From Anaeromyces robustus (lineage: Eukaryota > Neocallimastigomycota > Neocallimastigomycetes > Neocallimastigales > Neocallimastigaceae), in NCBI GenBank assembly GCA_002104895.1, contig MCFG01000049.1, forward strand, positions 127,501 to 182,500: a stretch of DNA of 55,000 nt, written 5' to 3'. The notes beneath the pieces were generated by a model. The model saw nothing but the letters and a program-made list of their open reading frames with translations. It searched no databases and was not told where the DNA came from. A program made the position numbers and the translations under genes. Position 1 is the first letter of the stretch. Every line of letters starts with the position of its first letter. Of this stretch, positions 21,228 through 37,524 are shown one piece after another.

Positions 21228-21255
21228 AATCAATCCATAATATTATGGATTGATT
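21228..21255. repeat. Perfect 28-bp palindrome without spacer
   Basis: The left half AATCAATCCATAAT (21228-21241) is followed immediately by its exact reverse complement ATTATGGATTGATT (21242-21255). It contains C/G pairs at four positions, so it is not a mere AT-run effect. Cruciform-capable; function unknown. Confidence 0.85.
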
Positions 21256-22069
21256 ATGTATTTATTATAGAATGTATTAAACAAATTCAGTATTATATCA
21301 TAATAAAAAATAGGAGATAAATAAACATTTTCTAATATTTTCTGTATATTAATATAATTAAAATAATTTAATATTAATTTATTATTTATTAATTTTTGAA
21401 AAAAAAAATAATTAATAGTTTACTATTGTAATGTGTATATATTTATTATATATTCTTGAACTGATAATACCATAACATAAAAGAAAATAAATCTGAAAAT
21501 AATGTATCGAATTATCAAATTATCGAATTTTCTAACTCTTCTTTTTTTAGTTAACATGTCTATATTAATTTTATATTTTATATTAAATTATTTTTTTACA
21601 ATATTATTTTTTTTTTTATTAGTTTATAATATTTGTATCCAAAAAACATTTTAACATGTAACAATTAAAATATTAAAAATTGACAATAACGTTAGAATAT
21701 TAATTAAAGTTTAATATTATATTAGCATAAAAGATAAATTTTTTTTTATTAATGTATTAATGATCTATAATAATAAATGTAATCAAAGGTGGTTTACTTT
21801 TATATTTAATGAAAATAACATGATTTATAGATTCAGTCATTTTATTTTATGGTTATGATGTATTACACATAATACAAAACAACAAACAGCAAGGTTACAA
21901 ATAAAATTCTATAATAAATTAGAATATATATAATTATAAATATAGTAATATTAATAAATAAATAAATATATAATAAATAATAAAATAATAAATAAATAAA
22001 TAATAAATAATATAGTAATATTAATAAATAATTATATTTATATTATATTATATTAATAATTATAAAATA

Positions 22070-22119
22070 TATTTGAATAAATATCAATTATTATTTAATA
22101 ATTGATATTTATTCAAATA
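22070..22119. repeat. Perfect 24-bp inverted repeat with 2-nt spacer
   Basis: The left arm (22070-22093) begins TATTTGAATAAATATC and the right arm (22096-22119) is its exact reverse complement, ending ATATTTATTCAAATA; TT lies between. A 50-bp near-perfect palindrome of this length is unexpected by chance even in A/T-rich DNA. Confidence 0.85.
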
Positions 22120-22723
22120 ATTAAAATTTATTATATATATTTATTATATATAATATTACTTATTATTTATGATTTATTATTTATTGTTAATTATATTAAT
22201 TATTATATATGTAATGACGCTATATGACATAATCATTATCAAGTACCAATTATTTAATAATATTAATTTTATTTATTTATATATAAATATTAGAGGTGGA
22301 AAAATTATGATACAAAATAAAAAAATAAAAAAATAAAAAATTATACATCTTTTAATAGTATAAAGAAAGAGAAAAAAAAAATGCTTAGAAAAAAAAATTA
22401 TATTATTACATAATTAATATATATACAAATATAATTAAATATATAATAAAATATATAATAAATTAAATATTAATATGAATAATTATCAATTGTCCATTTT
22501 CCAATTATTCATTATCAATTATTTAATATAACTGATTTAATATTAGATATGTTTAATAAATTTCTACATTATGAAACTTTATTTTCAAATTCGAATATAA
22601 ATAATTCATAAATTGAAGTAAAAAAAAAAAAAAAATAAAATAATATATACAAAAAAAAATAATAAATAAATAAAAAAAAAGAAATTATTTCATCGTTATT
22701 GTAGTAATTTTATTAATTTGCTA

Positions 22724-22984
22724 ATGTTATTATCAAGATTTCTTGTTGTTGCTTCTTTTATTGGTGTGAATGCTTTCAAATGCAGTTGGCTTGACGATGT
22801 TTATACAAAGGTTTCTGCTGGTCATTATATCGATACTCCTTGTGGTGGATGGTTCAAAGCAGGTACAGTTACTTGTAGTGGAAGATGCAATATAGAATCA
22901 ATTGATAACGGTATAAATAAGCGTATACACAATGTACAAGAAGATACTATTACCGTCTGTTGTAAATGTGTTAAAAAAGATTAA
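22724..22984 (+). CDS. Small secreted Cys-rich protein
   Basis: 86 residues from the ATG at 22724. Residues 1 to about 18 (MLLSRFLVVASFIGVNAF) form a clear signal peptide. The mature part of about 68 residues has seven cysteines: FKCSW, TPCGGW, VTCSGRC, and a terminal VCCKC. The spacing C-x17-C-x10-C-x3-C is followed by CC-x-C. The family was not recognised. Size, secretion signal and Cys content fit small secreted proteins (defensive, carbohydrate-binding or effector-like), but nothing fixes the role. The open frame could be extended six bases to a TTG codon; the ATG was preferred. It is the only intact-looking gene in the 12.7-25 kb junk region, and its composition is less A/T-extreme than its surroundings, consistent with constraint. 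Confidence 0.7.
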   Translation: MLLSRFLVVASFIGVNAFKCSWLDDVYTKVSAGHYIDTPCGGWFKAGTVTCSGRCNIESIDNGINKRIHNVQEDTITVCCKCVKKD

Positions 22985-23469
22985 TAATTAAAAATTAACA
23001 ATAAGCCCATAATAAAAAAAAATACACAATAGAAGATAAAATAGAATACAAAATAGAAAATGAAAAAAAAATAAAAAATAATTAATAAATAATAATAAAT
23101 GAAAAAAAAAATAGAAAATAAAAATTAAAATATATATATATAAAATATATATATATATAAAATTAATAATTAAAATAATAATAAGTAAATAATAAGTTAA
23201 TAGAAAAATAAAAAAAATAAAAAAAGATCTTCTGTATAAAAAAATAATTTAATAAATAATAAAAAAGTATCCTTTATTATCAACATAAATATTAATATAT
23301 TCTTATTAAAATTTTCATTAATAATTATTATTTTTTTATGTGTTTTTATCTTTTTTTTTATTTATTTTATTTTAAATTTTGTTTGTTTAATTGTTAAATT
23401 AATAAATGTCTGAAAAAAAAAAAAATATAATATGAATAAAATTTTTATAATTTTATTATTTTAAAAAAA
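22985..23469. other. A/T-rich intergenic DNA
   Basis: Downstream of the small secreted protein gene. A/T homopolymers and TA runs only; presumed 3' UTR at its left edge. Nothing else seen. Confidence 0.6.
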
Positions 23470-24060
23470 AATAAATATTTTAAATAAATTAACCAGAAAC
23501 TTCTAAAAATGGAAAATCACCATATTCAATCTCGGAGTCTGTTTATTAACATTGATTATACAATTTACAATAATAATAATTCTTAGCAAGATTTTGAGCT
23601 CGATGTTTAATTTTTATTATTATAAAAAAAATATGAAAATTATAATGAAATATTTCATTTATTAATAAAATATTATTATACTTTAATTTCCAAGATAAAT
23701 GACCCCAAGAAGGATTTCATCATCGGAATCTGGAGGGTTAAGCATTACAAATTTGGATGCTACGATGACTCGAACAGGGAGTACTCGATTTATGTAATGA
23801 ATAATGTAAATCGCTTGTTAGGGAAGTTAACTTTACGAGAAAATTAGAACCATAGTACTGGTGCGAAAAAGTGGTAAAGTTAACACTGGAATGTTTCTTC
23901 GGAGGGAAGTATTTCATTATCTGCTTATTAAGTATATAAACTTCTGGCTACTGTACTACACCAGCTAGGAGTTGGGCATTATGTGCAATAATAATGCTTT
24001 GTTAAATAATAGTACACTTAGTATGGATTTCTTTTATCCTCTAGATAAATAAATCACAAT
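23470..24060. other. Unassigned mixed-composition DNA with short coding-like remnants
   Basis: Two patches (about 23490-23620 and 23690-24060) are less A/T-rich than the surroundings. On the minus strand they translate to fragments such as HRAQNLAKNYYYCKLYNQC and TDSEIEYGDFPFLEVSG in the first patch. In the second patch the fragments are VIVASKFVMLNPPDSDDEIL and LGVIYLGN. The DSEIE/DSDDEI segments, each shortly before a stop, may be diverged copies of one C-terminal exon. An inverted repeat GTTAACTTTAC / GTAAAGTTAAC occurs around 23827 and 23873. No family recognised; probably dead gene or element pieces. Confidence 0.3.
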
Positions 24061-24268
24061 TTTAATACCCACTTAGTAATATATATGAAATTTAAGGATT
24101 ATAATATATATAGTTAAATATCAATATCAAGTGAGATTTTCAACACAACAGAGTTAAAACAATATACAAACTTCAATATTTCAAAGCCAAAGAGATAACA
24201 TAATTCAACAATTTTCTTACTTATCTAAATGTATAAAATAAATTTTATTAATAAATAAAACACTAAAA

Positions 24269-24305
24269 AGTGTATTCTCTTCCTTAGTCTAAAAAAAAAA
24301 AAAAA
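24269..24305 (+). repeat. Third, diverged copy of the 29-nt poly(A)-tailed retrocopy
   Basis: AGTGTATTCTCTTCCTTAGT followed by CT (24269-24290) and 15 A. This is the same unit as at 5557-5585 and 5774-5802 in opposite orientation, lacking one base in the CCTTT run and the outermost bases. It interrupts the 3' part of the LINE fragment at 24306-25017. No clear target duplication is visible. Confidence 0.7.
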
Positions 24306-25017
24306 TCGTTTCGACGTCGACGTCCTTGAAATCGCCCGGAGTTATGGTCTTACGATTACTATACCCATCAAAAAACATATGATACGCTTTTATTACGAGT
24401 GATATAATAATAGTAAGATAATGCGACAGCACCACTACTAACGGAACAAGTGACTCGGTTGAACTTTTGAAAAGTAGTTCACACCATTGTCTCTGTTCCC
24501 CTTTTTCTAGTTTTTCAAATGCATAACATCCATCAAGGAGAGCATTAAGCATTAGGTAATATGTATTATCTTCGTTATCTTTGTCCGAGTCCAAGGAGAT
24601 TTCTAGTGATTTATCTATAATAGTCTAAAGTCTAGTAGATAATCGTCAACCAAATTGAGTATTGATGTTTTATATTGAGTAAAAGATTTACAGTTAAAGA
24701 TCCAGTGAGAGAAACTTTGAGTACCTTCACCACAGCATGGATAATATGTTGGAAGATCTTGGAGAGATACTTTCCCTTTAAGTAGAATATTGTAGTTAAA
24801 TTGAAAACTACTACGAATTCTCATGATCCAAAAGAAACCAAGTTGGTACTGAGGATATTCAAGAGCGAGCTTCTGAATGTCCACCGAAGGTCCATATTTA
24901 CATTTAGTGTAGATAGATGCTCTTATGGCTGGTTTCTATGAAAGAAAATCTCTAATCCAATACTTTTCTTTAATGTCTTTATCATAACTAAAATAGAATT
25001 TTAGTTATGATAAAGAC
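24306..25017 (-). mobile_element. LINE fragment, C-terminal zf-RVT region
   Basis: The minus-strand open piece 24884-24615 encodes LGFFWIMRIRSSFQFNYNIL and LLKGKVSLQDLPTYYPCCGE, then SFSHWIFNCKSFTQYK. The arrangement C-C-GE-x6-HW-x3-C is the zf-RVT motif found at the end of LINE polyproteins. A further open piece (24594-24306) continues with EKLEKGEQRQWCELLFKSST. The fragment is 5'-truncated and is cut at its 3' side by the 29-nt retrocopy. At its 5' end a palindrome (24975-25017) marks an inversion-type junction. Related to, but not overlapping in coverage with, most of the 4640-5900 copy. Confidence 0.75.
24975..25017. repeat. 20-bp perfect inverted repeat at the LINE 5' junction
   Basis: GTCTTTATCATAACTAAAAT (24975-24994) and its exact reverse complement (24998-25017) flank AGA. 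The left arm is part of the LINE remnant (compare ATGTCTTTATCCCAATAGAA at 4897-4917). A fold-back at the 5' end of a truncated LINE is what twin-priming or template switching leaves. Confidence 0.75.
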
Positions 25018-25489
25018 CATCTATTTCTTTCATTTTAATATATAATCCTGATTATAGTAGTTTCACCACAACACAATTTAAATATAATTATGATAATTTT
25101 TGATATTCATTTAAAATCTTTTGTTCATTAATAAAAGAAATGAAAAACTTTATAAAAATATAATTTCTTTTACTTCTATTTTTCTATTTTATGAAGGTCA
25201 TATTCAATAATAAAATTTTCATTATTTCCTTGATTCCTTGATTATTGATCCTTCTCCTTCTCTTTCTCTTTTTTATAAACCTAACCACATACATAATTTA
25301 AATAGAATTCATTTCTTATTACATTAAAAAATCAGATAAATTACAATTTTTCTCGGATAGATTTGTTGTTGGAATTGAAGTTAAGGATAGTAGTAAGTAA
25401 TAAAAATAATATTTATTTTGGTATTAGGGTTGATGTTGATTTAAATTTTTTTTTTATTTTTTTTTTTTATTTTTTTTTTTTATTTCTTT

Positions 25490-25522
<33 letters not shown>

Positions 25523-26515
25523 TAAATCTTAAATTTTAATAAATTAATAATTTATTAATTTTTTTTTCGACTAGGATTCATCCAAAATACATCCATATAT
25601 CTTCAAAATATTTTGAAATGACTGGGGAGGTTTTTATATTTCTCAATATAATAGGTTATTTTATATAAGATAAATATATAGAAATTGATACATTAATAGT
25701 ATTATCATAATTATCATCATCACTTTTTTTTTTTTTTTGGCAAAAAAATTGTCCACAATTTATTATTAGAATTATTTAAGATAAATTTCTTTTTTTTTTT
25801 AAATATAATATTAAAATATAAAGGCATTTTGATTTTTAATGATCAATTATATGAAAAATAAAAATATTAAAAATATATAATAATAAATATTACAATATTT
25901 AAATATTTTTTTTTTACATAAAATATGTTAATTCATTTTGGAGGACATTAATTAATTATGTAAAAAATATAACGCTTTTGAAATTCCAATTATAACAACA
26001 ATTCATGTCATATTGAAATAATATTTACTTTATAATATATAAATAATATAGAATTTCTTGGAAACTATCTTTTTTTATTTTTAATAAAAAATATAATAAA
26101 ATAGTTAATACATTGTATATTATTAGTATATAATTTAGATATATGAAGAAAAAGTTTTATTTTATTTTTTTTGAAATGCAATATTACAAAGTTCACCACA
26201 TTTCCTAGATGGATTTAAAACATAATATTACATTATTAAACATTATAATATTTCTTTATGAAAAATATTCAATCATAAATAAAAATATTTTAAAATTGAT
26301 TAAATGTTACACAATTAAGCACATATAAAATTGTGTAACATTTTATTTCATAGAGACTAATTATTTATATTTAAAATTTTTTTATTTTTAAAAAAAGAAT
26401 TTTTTTTTTTTTTAAAAAATTATTATTAAAGACAAAAAAAAAGATTTATAATTAAATGATTTTATATATTCTAAATACACTCTAAATATATTATAAATAT
26501 ATTATACATTTATAA

Positions 26516-26555
<40 letters not shown>

Positions 26556-27303
26556 AATTAAAATTTTAAATTATTTATATATTTTTATAACAATTTTTAT
26601 ATTCTTAGTTATTAAAATTTTTTTTTTTACAAAACTGAGATTAAAAAAAAAAAAAAAAATGCAAAATTCTTTTTTCGTAGTGAATCATACTTCCAATTTA
26701 ATCAACATATATAAAAAATAAAATATATTTATATAGATTATGTCGTATGTATTATAAGGTAATTTATTTATTTATTTTGAATAAAAAGTTTAAATTTATA
26801 AATTAACATTTTAATTTTAAAAGTAGATTTGCAAATGTAAAGAATTGATAAAAAATTTAACCATAAATAAATTAATTAATATTAATATTAATATTATTTT
26901 TATTTTTATTATTATTATTGTTGTTGTTATTATTATTATTTTATAATTTATTTTATTTCTAATTAATTTTATTTTTATTTATGTTTGATTTTAAAAAAGA
27001 ATTGTAAGAATTTAAATTAAAATTTAAATTTTACTTTTAAAATTTAAATTATTATTATTTTTTTTAAAGAAATAAAAATATTTATACATATGAAATTTTT
27101 TTATATTATTTTTATATAAAAATTTTATTTATAATTATATATATATATGTAATTTAATATTAAATTTTTTTATACATTTAAAGAAAAAAAAAAAATAAAT
27201 AAAAACATTAAATAAAAAAAGAAAGATATATATATATATTTTTGTTTGTTAGTTTGTTTTTAATTTAAATTTATTTTACAAATAATGTATAATATGTAAA
27301 AAT
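25018..27303. other. A/T-rich intergenic DNA upstream of the RecQ helicase
   Basis: Contains long T-runs (about 25487-25520), a segment CGACTAGGATTCATCC at 25568 after a T-run that resembles AGACTAGGATTAATC at 5504-5518, an AAAT microsatellite (26516-26552) and a 15-bp hairpin (26302-26343). The last few hundred bases are the RecQ promoter. No gene seen. Confidence 0.55.
26302..26343. repeat. 15-bp perfect hairpin with 12-nt loop
   Basis: AAATGTTACACAATT (26302-26316) and AATTGTGTAACATTT (26329-26343) are exact reverse complements around AAGCACATATAA. It lies isolated, about 960 nt upstream of RecQ. It could be a small foldback element remnant; no flanking duplication was seen. Confidence 0.7.
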
Positions 27304-32039
<4,736 letters not shown>

Positions 32040-32538
32040 TTTTAAAAATTTATTTTTTTCATGATCAAATAACAAAAAAATAAATTAAAAAACAAAATAG
32101 GTTACTATCGATTTTTTATAATATATTTTTTTTTTTTTGTTTTTTTTTTTTTTACTCTGGATACCATAAGTATAATTTTTATAAATATTAAATTATAATT
32201 TTAAAGTATTACGTAATAATAATGAAAAGAAAAAAAAAAAATAAAAAAGAATTGAATTTAAAATTTTAAAAATTTAAAAATCGAAAAAAAAAAAAAAAGA
32301 TATAAAAATCAAATCAATATAATTAAAAATATATTATAATAATATTAAAATATATTGAATTATTTAATTATAATTTATCTCCATTATATTATAATATAAT
32401 ATATGTATAGAATTCAATAGTAATTTTTTTTGCTTTAAACAATTATTATTAATAAATATAATTAATAAATATTTATTAAGATTTTTCAATCAGTACAATA
32501 AATAAATAAATAAGTAAATAAGTAAATAAGTAAATAAG

Positions 32539-32598
<60 letters not shown>

Positions 32599-33160
32599 AT
32601 TATTTATTATCTTATTATTTGAATTTTAATTTTAATAATACCGTTAACCCAGAAAAATATATTATTGTTTTTTTATTTTTTTGATATTCAATAAATTTTT
32701 ATTGTTTATTATCATTATTTCTCATTAGCATTATTCCTCATTAACATTAATTATTAATATTATTATTTGATTCTAGTTTTCCCATCATACTTATAATTTC
32801 AAGTTTATTATTTCATAAAAATTTTTTTTCAACATTAGAATTATTTTCATTTTTTTTTTTTTAATATTTTATTTTACTTTTTATTTTTTTTTATTTATAT
32901 TTTTATTTTTATTTTTTAATTTTTTAATTTTTATATTGAATATTTTATTTAAACAAAAAAAAAAAAGTTTTAACATAAACATAACAATAAAAGAAAATTC
33001 TATAGAGTATTTTATTAACCTATTAATTTTTTATATATATACAATTTTTTTTTTTTTTAATTATTATCTTTTTTCGTTTTTTTTCTTTCTTTTGCTTTTG
33101 TTTTTTTTCATATAAATAAGTATTTTTATTTTTTTTTCTCTATATACACATTATACTCTC

Positions 33161-33197
<37 letters not shown>

Positions 33198-34688
33198 CTA
33201 TATTCTTATAATAAATTGTATTTGTTATTATTATTTTTCTTTTTCTTTTTCTTTTTTTTTTAAAATTTTTTATTAAAAGTTAATATTTAAAAATACCTTC
33301 TTTATATATATATATATAGAATAACAATAATAAAATGAAAATAAAAATTAAACATTGGGGAAAAAAAAAAGGTTCATATATATATATATATAATAAAAAT
33401 AAAAAAAAAAAAAAAAAAACTATTAAAACTATCAAAACTATCAAAACAAAAATAAAAAAAAAAAAAATTACATTTAATATATCAGTTTTCTATTTATATC
33501 TTCTAATATCTTTTTTCTTTTCTTTTCTTTTCTTTTCTTTACTTAACTTTTCTTTCTTTTAATATTAAAAAAAATCTTTCTTTTTTTAATTATTTTAATC
33601 TTATTTCTTTCTTCTTATTATTTTTTTTTAGTTTTTAGTTTTTATTTTTTTTATTTTTTATTTTATATTTTATATTTTATATTTTATATTTTATATTTTA
33701 TATTTTATATTTTATATTTTATTTTTTTCCTCTTTTATTTGCGTTTTTTTAAAGTGCGTTTTTTATTATTATTATTATTATTATTACTAATTTATTACTA
33801 TAAGTAGTATTTCTCTCTATATTCATATACATATATATAATCAAATATATATATATATAATAGTGTGATAAATGGTAATTGGTAATATTAATGTTTTTTT
33901 TTTGATATTTCAATTTCTTAATTTTTTTTTTTTTTATTTTTTATTTTTTATTTTTTTATTTTTTTTTTATTTTTTATTTTATTTTATTTTATTTTTTTTT
34001 TATTTTTTAATTTTATTTTTGAACATGTGGTGTGATTTATAATGTTGATGTTATTGTGATTTTTTTTTTTTTTATTATTTTTTTTTATGATATATATATA
34101 TATTTTTTAGGTAATATATTTTTTTTATATATTTTATTTTATAAATATATATTATATTTTAAAATATTTTTCTTTTTTTTTTTTTTTTTCTCATTTAAAA
34201 AAAAAATAAGAAAAGATAATTTTTTTATTTTTAATTTATTAACTCATTATTTTTTAAAATCTTGTCAATTCCAGGTTAAATAATTATTATAAAAAAAAAA
34301 AGTTAAAAAAAATTAAAAAAAAAAAGTTATTTAAATTAATATTTTAAATAGTAATAATAAAAATGTTTATTAAGAATATTTAATTTAATATATATGTAAA
34401 AAAAAAAATAAAAAAATAAAACAGATAGAAAAAAAAAAAAAAAAAAAAAGAAAAAAAAAAGAAAAAAAAATTAATTAATAAAAAAAAAAAACTAATTTCA
34501 ATTTACATATATATATATATTTACATAAACATTCAATAGCTTTTTTTTTTTATCTTTTTATCTTTTTTTTTTTTTCTTTCTTTTTTTTTTTTTTTTTCAT
34601 TTTACTTTTTTTTTTTTTTTTTTTCATATAAAATATATATAATATTAATATTAAGAAAAAAAAATATTATTAAAATGACATTTTATTT
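32040..34688. other. A/T-rich intergenic DNA between two convergent genes
   Basis: Downstream of both the RecQ (+) and LRR-SH3 (-) genes. It holds an AAAT-type microsatellite (about 32497-32597, with a run of AAGT variants at its left), a TTTTATA heptamer array (33661-33724) and long T-runs. No gene or RNA recognised. Confidence 0.65.
33661..33724. repeat. TTTTATA heptamer tandem array, about nine units
   Basis: Nine consecutive near-perfect copies of the 7-bp unit TTTTATA. A minisatellite in intergenic DNA. Confidence 0.85.
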
Positions 34689-36599
34689 TTATTCTTCTTC
34701 ATATTCTTTTAAATAACATAATGGAACAATTCCTGATTTTCCAGTTCTTCTATTAAAACCATTTGACCAACCATCATCGAATTTCTTTTTAATTACAATA
34801 ACATCACCGGCTGCAAGTTCTAATTCATCAGAAAGTGTAGGGGTATAATCCCAATTAGCAATATAAAGTTCTTCTTTTTCTTGTTTAACTGGTTCAGCTT
34901 GTTCTTTTTGAGCTTTTCTAGAAGATTTTCTACGTAAAAGATCTGGTTGTTGTTGTTGTTGTTCAGACTTTTCTTTATCTTCTTTTAAGTGAAGAGCATT
35001 TATTATTGGTTCATTAATGATATCACTAATTTCTTCATCATCTTCAGAATCATTATCAGTTGTCATAGTATTATAAATAGATGGATGTGGCATGAAGGAT
35101 TGATCTTGTTCCATAGAAATAGTGGAAGCATTATGTTGACGATATATATCTTTAACTGAAGCACCACTAGAACGGTTAAATACATTCTTTTGAGGAATGC
35201 CTCCATAAGCTGTAGTATAATTGTTACGAGCTACTTCTTCAATCTTTTTGTCTTCTGGATCATGTTTAACAACAGCAGCTTGTGGAGGTACTGTAACTGA
35301 TGGTACAGGTACTTGTGCTGCTGGAGGTGGGTTAAGTTTTGGAACATTTTGTGCAACATTAATTTCAACAGATTCATTTTCTCTGTCTTCTTTACGAGTA
35401 AATGGTAGTATTGGTCTTGGACTAGAATTATCATCATAACTAATAAAGGTTTCCTTCTTACTCTTTCTACGTCTCATTATGAAATATAATGCGGCAAGAG
35501 CAGCTAAAAGAATTACAACACCACCAATTACTATATATGGCCAAATAACTGTACCACTAGTTTTCTTTTTACTACTAGTATTGGTAGAATTATTTGGAAC
35601 ATAACCAGAACATGAACTTTTACAATTATCTGGCATAAAATCATATGGACTTGATTGATATGTACCACAAATTGGTGTATTAGAAAAATTACAATCTGAA
35701 GGTTTATTTTTAAATTCTCTTTGTGGTAATCCAGTAATTTGTGTATTTGATATATCTAATTCTTTTAATTTTGGAGCATCCATAATCCATGTTGGAAAAC
35801 TTTCAGAATTCATACCAGAGTTACTTAAATCAACTTTTTCTAAATTTTGATTAGGTAAGGTATAAATATCATTAATATTTTGTTGTCCTTTAATTGAACT
35901 ATTTTATATATATATATGTATATACAAAAAAAAAAATAAGTTTATGTTTTAATGTTCATATATTATATTATTGATATTATTATTTTATATTATAAAATAA
36001 TAATAAATAATTTATATTTATTTATATATTTATAAATAATAATAAAATAAAATATAGTTTAATAGTAAATGTAAATAAAAAGAACAATAATAATAATAAT
36101 AATAATAGAAAAAGAAAAAAAAAAATTAATAATATCCATTTTTTTAAATGTTATAAATATATAATAATAATAATAATATTTTACAATTTTATTTATTATT
36201 ATTACTATTGTAATATTTTTAATTTTTTTTTTTTTATTTTCAATTTAAAATTTATTAAAAGCTTACAATTCTTTAATGTTATTTAAAAAAGCTATAGTCT
36301 GTGGAAAAGCCATTTGTTTACTAATTCCGTCATAGTGTGAAAAATCAAGTTTTACAATATTTTGACCATCACATTCTACCATACTCCAGGAACTTTTATT
36401 TATTATTTATTATTTATTATTTATTAAAAAAATTGGATTAATATAAAAAAAATTTCATAAAAATATTATATAAAAATGATATAATAATAAATTCATATAA
36501 TAATAAATTCAATGTAAATAAATACCAGCAGTCCCCAGTATTAGTATCGGCAGGATTAAGTTCTTTTATTATAGTTTGAAAGTAAGTACAGTCGGTCAT
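34689..36599 (-). CDS. LRR ectodomain - transmembrane - SH3 protein, three exons
   Basis: Exons 36599..36526, 36392..36267 and 35898..34689 give 1410 nt, 469 residues, with the frame kept at both introns. Residues about 1-150 hold an LRR N-terminal cap (NTGDCCSWSMVECDGQNIVK, plant-like C-W-x-V-x-C) and short leucine-rich repeats (LEKVDLSNSG, LKELDISNTQITGLP), closed by a Cys-rich cap (CNFSNTPICG, DNCKSSCSG). A Ser/Thr/Asn stalk leads to one transmembrane helix (about 183-207, WPYIVIGGVVILLAALAALY) with RRRKSKK on the inner side. The cytoplasmic part has a Pro-rich stretch (PPPAAQVPVPSVTVPP) and an SH3 domain at 409-469 (LYIANWDYTPTLSDELELAA then GD, DDGWSNGFN, TGKSGIVPLCYL). The architecture suggests a cell-surface sensor or polarity adaptor at the plasma membrane. 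No signal peptide is visible at this start; an upstream exon was sought but an in-frame stop and no acceptor argue against one near by. Confidence 0.85.
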
Positions 36600-37485
36600 T
36601 TTTAATATTTATCTTATTTTTTTTAATTTAAATTATTATAAAATATGTTTTTGATAATATAATTTTCTTTTTCTATTTAAATCTTTATAAAATTTATTTT
36701 ATTCTAAAAAAATAAATATATATAAATAAAATATTTTTAATTAATAAATGTTTCATTATATATATATAAAATATATTTATATAATATTTTGTTTCATTGT
36801 TATTTTATAATATTATATTCTATAACTATTTATTTATAATTTTCTTGAATTAATTGTTAATTTTTTTTCCTTCATAAAAACCCTTTATATAATTCCCTCT
36901 TATTATATTATTATTCTAATCTTTAATATTTTAAGACTATTGTTTTCTTTTTATATATATATATTTTAATAATATTTTTTCTTTTATTTTTTTTTACAAA
37001 CTTTGTACTTTCATCATTTATTTTGTTTTTTTTTTTTTTATTATTATTATATATAAAAAAATCCAATAAAAATTTATTTAATAATATTAAATTCTTTACC
37101 TTTGATTTTAAATAATATTAATAAATATCTATATATATTTTTTATTAATAAATAATATTAATACTGAGAAATATGTGTAAAATCTTAAATAGTTTTTAAA
37201 TATCTATTTAAAATAAAAATAAATTATGAAGATAATATGTTTATTAAAAAATAGAATAGAAAATAAAATAAACTATTTTTTTTCTATTAATGTTTAATGT
37301 TTAAATGTTTTAATGTTTTAATGTTTATTGAAATGACATAAAAAAAAAGAATAAAAGAAAGAAAAGTTTATTTTTAATTTTTCTAAATATTTCTAAGTTC
37401 TTTCTTTAATACTTTCTAATATTTTTTTATGTTGTTAAAAAAAAAGAATTATTATTTTTAATTCTTTTTTAATTTTTTTCTTTTT

Positions 37486-37524
<39 letters not shown>

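Larger units (their letters stand above)
21036..22723. other. A/T-rich intergenic DNA with two perfect palindromes
   Basis: No coding sequence recognised. Two perfect palindromes (separate entries) are the only structures. The end of this stretch (about 22620-22723) is the promoter/5' UTR of the small secreted protein. Confidence 0.6.

Noticed and set aside
23755-23800. tRNA-like T-arm (TTCGAGTC on the minus strand)
   Set aside because: The flanking stem does not pair and no acceptor or anticodon arm can be drawn.
33335-34283. Short + strand frames of Lys/Ile/Phe
   Set aside because: Low-complexity frames in intergenic homopolymer DNA, without start context, domains or splice support.
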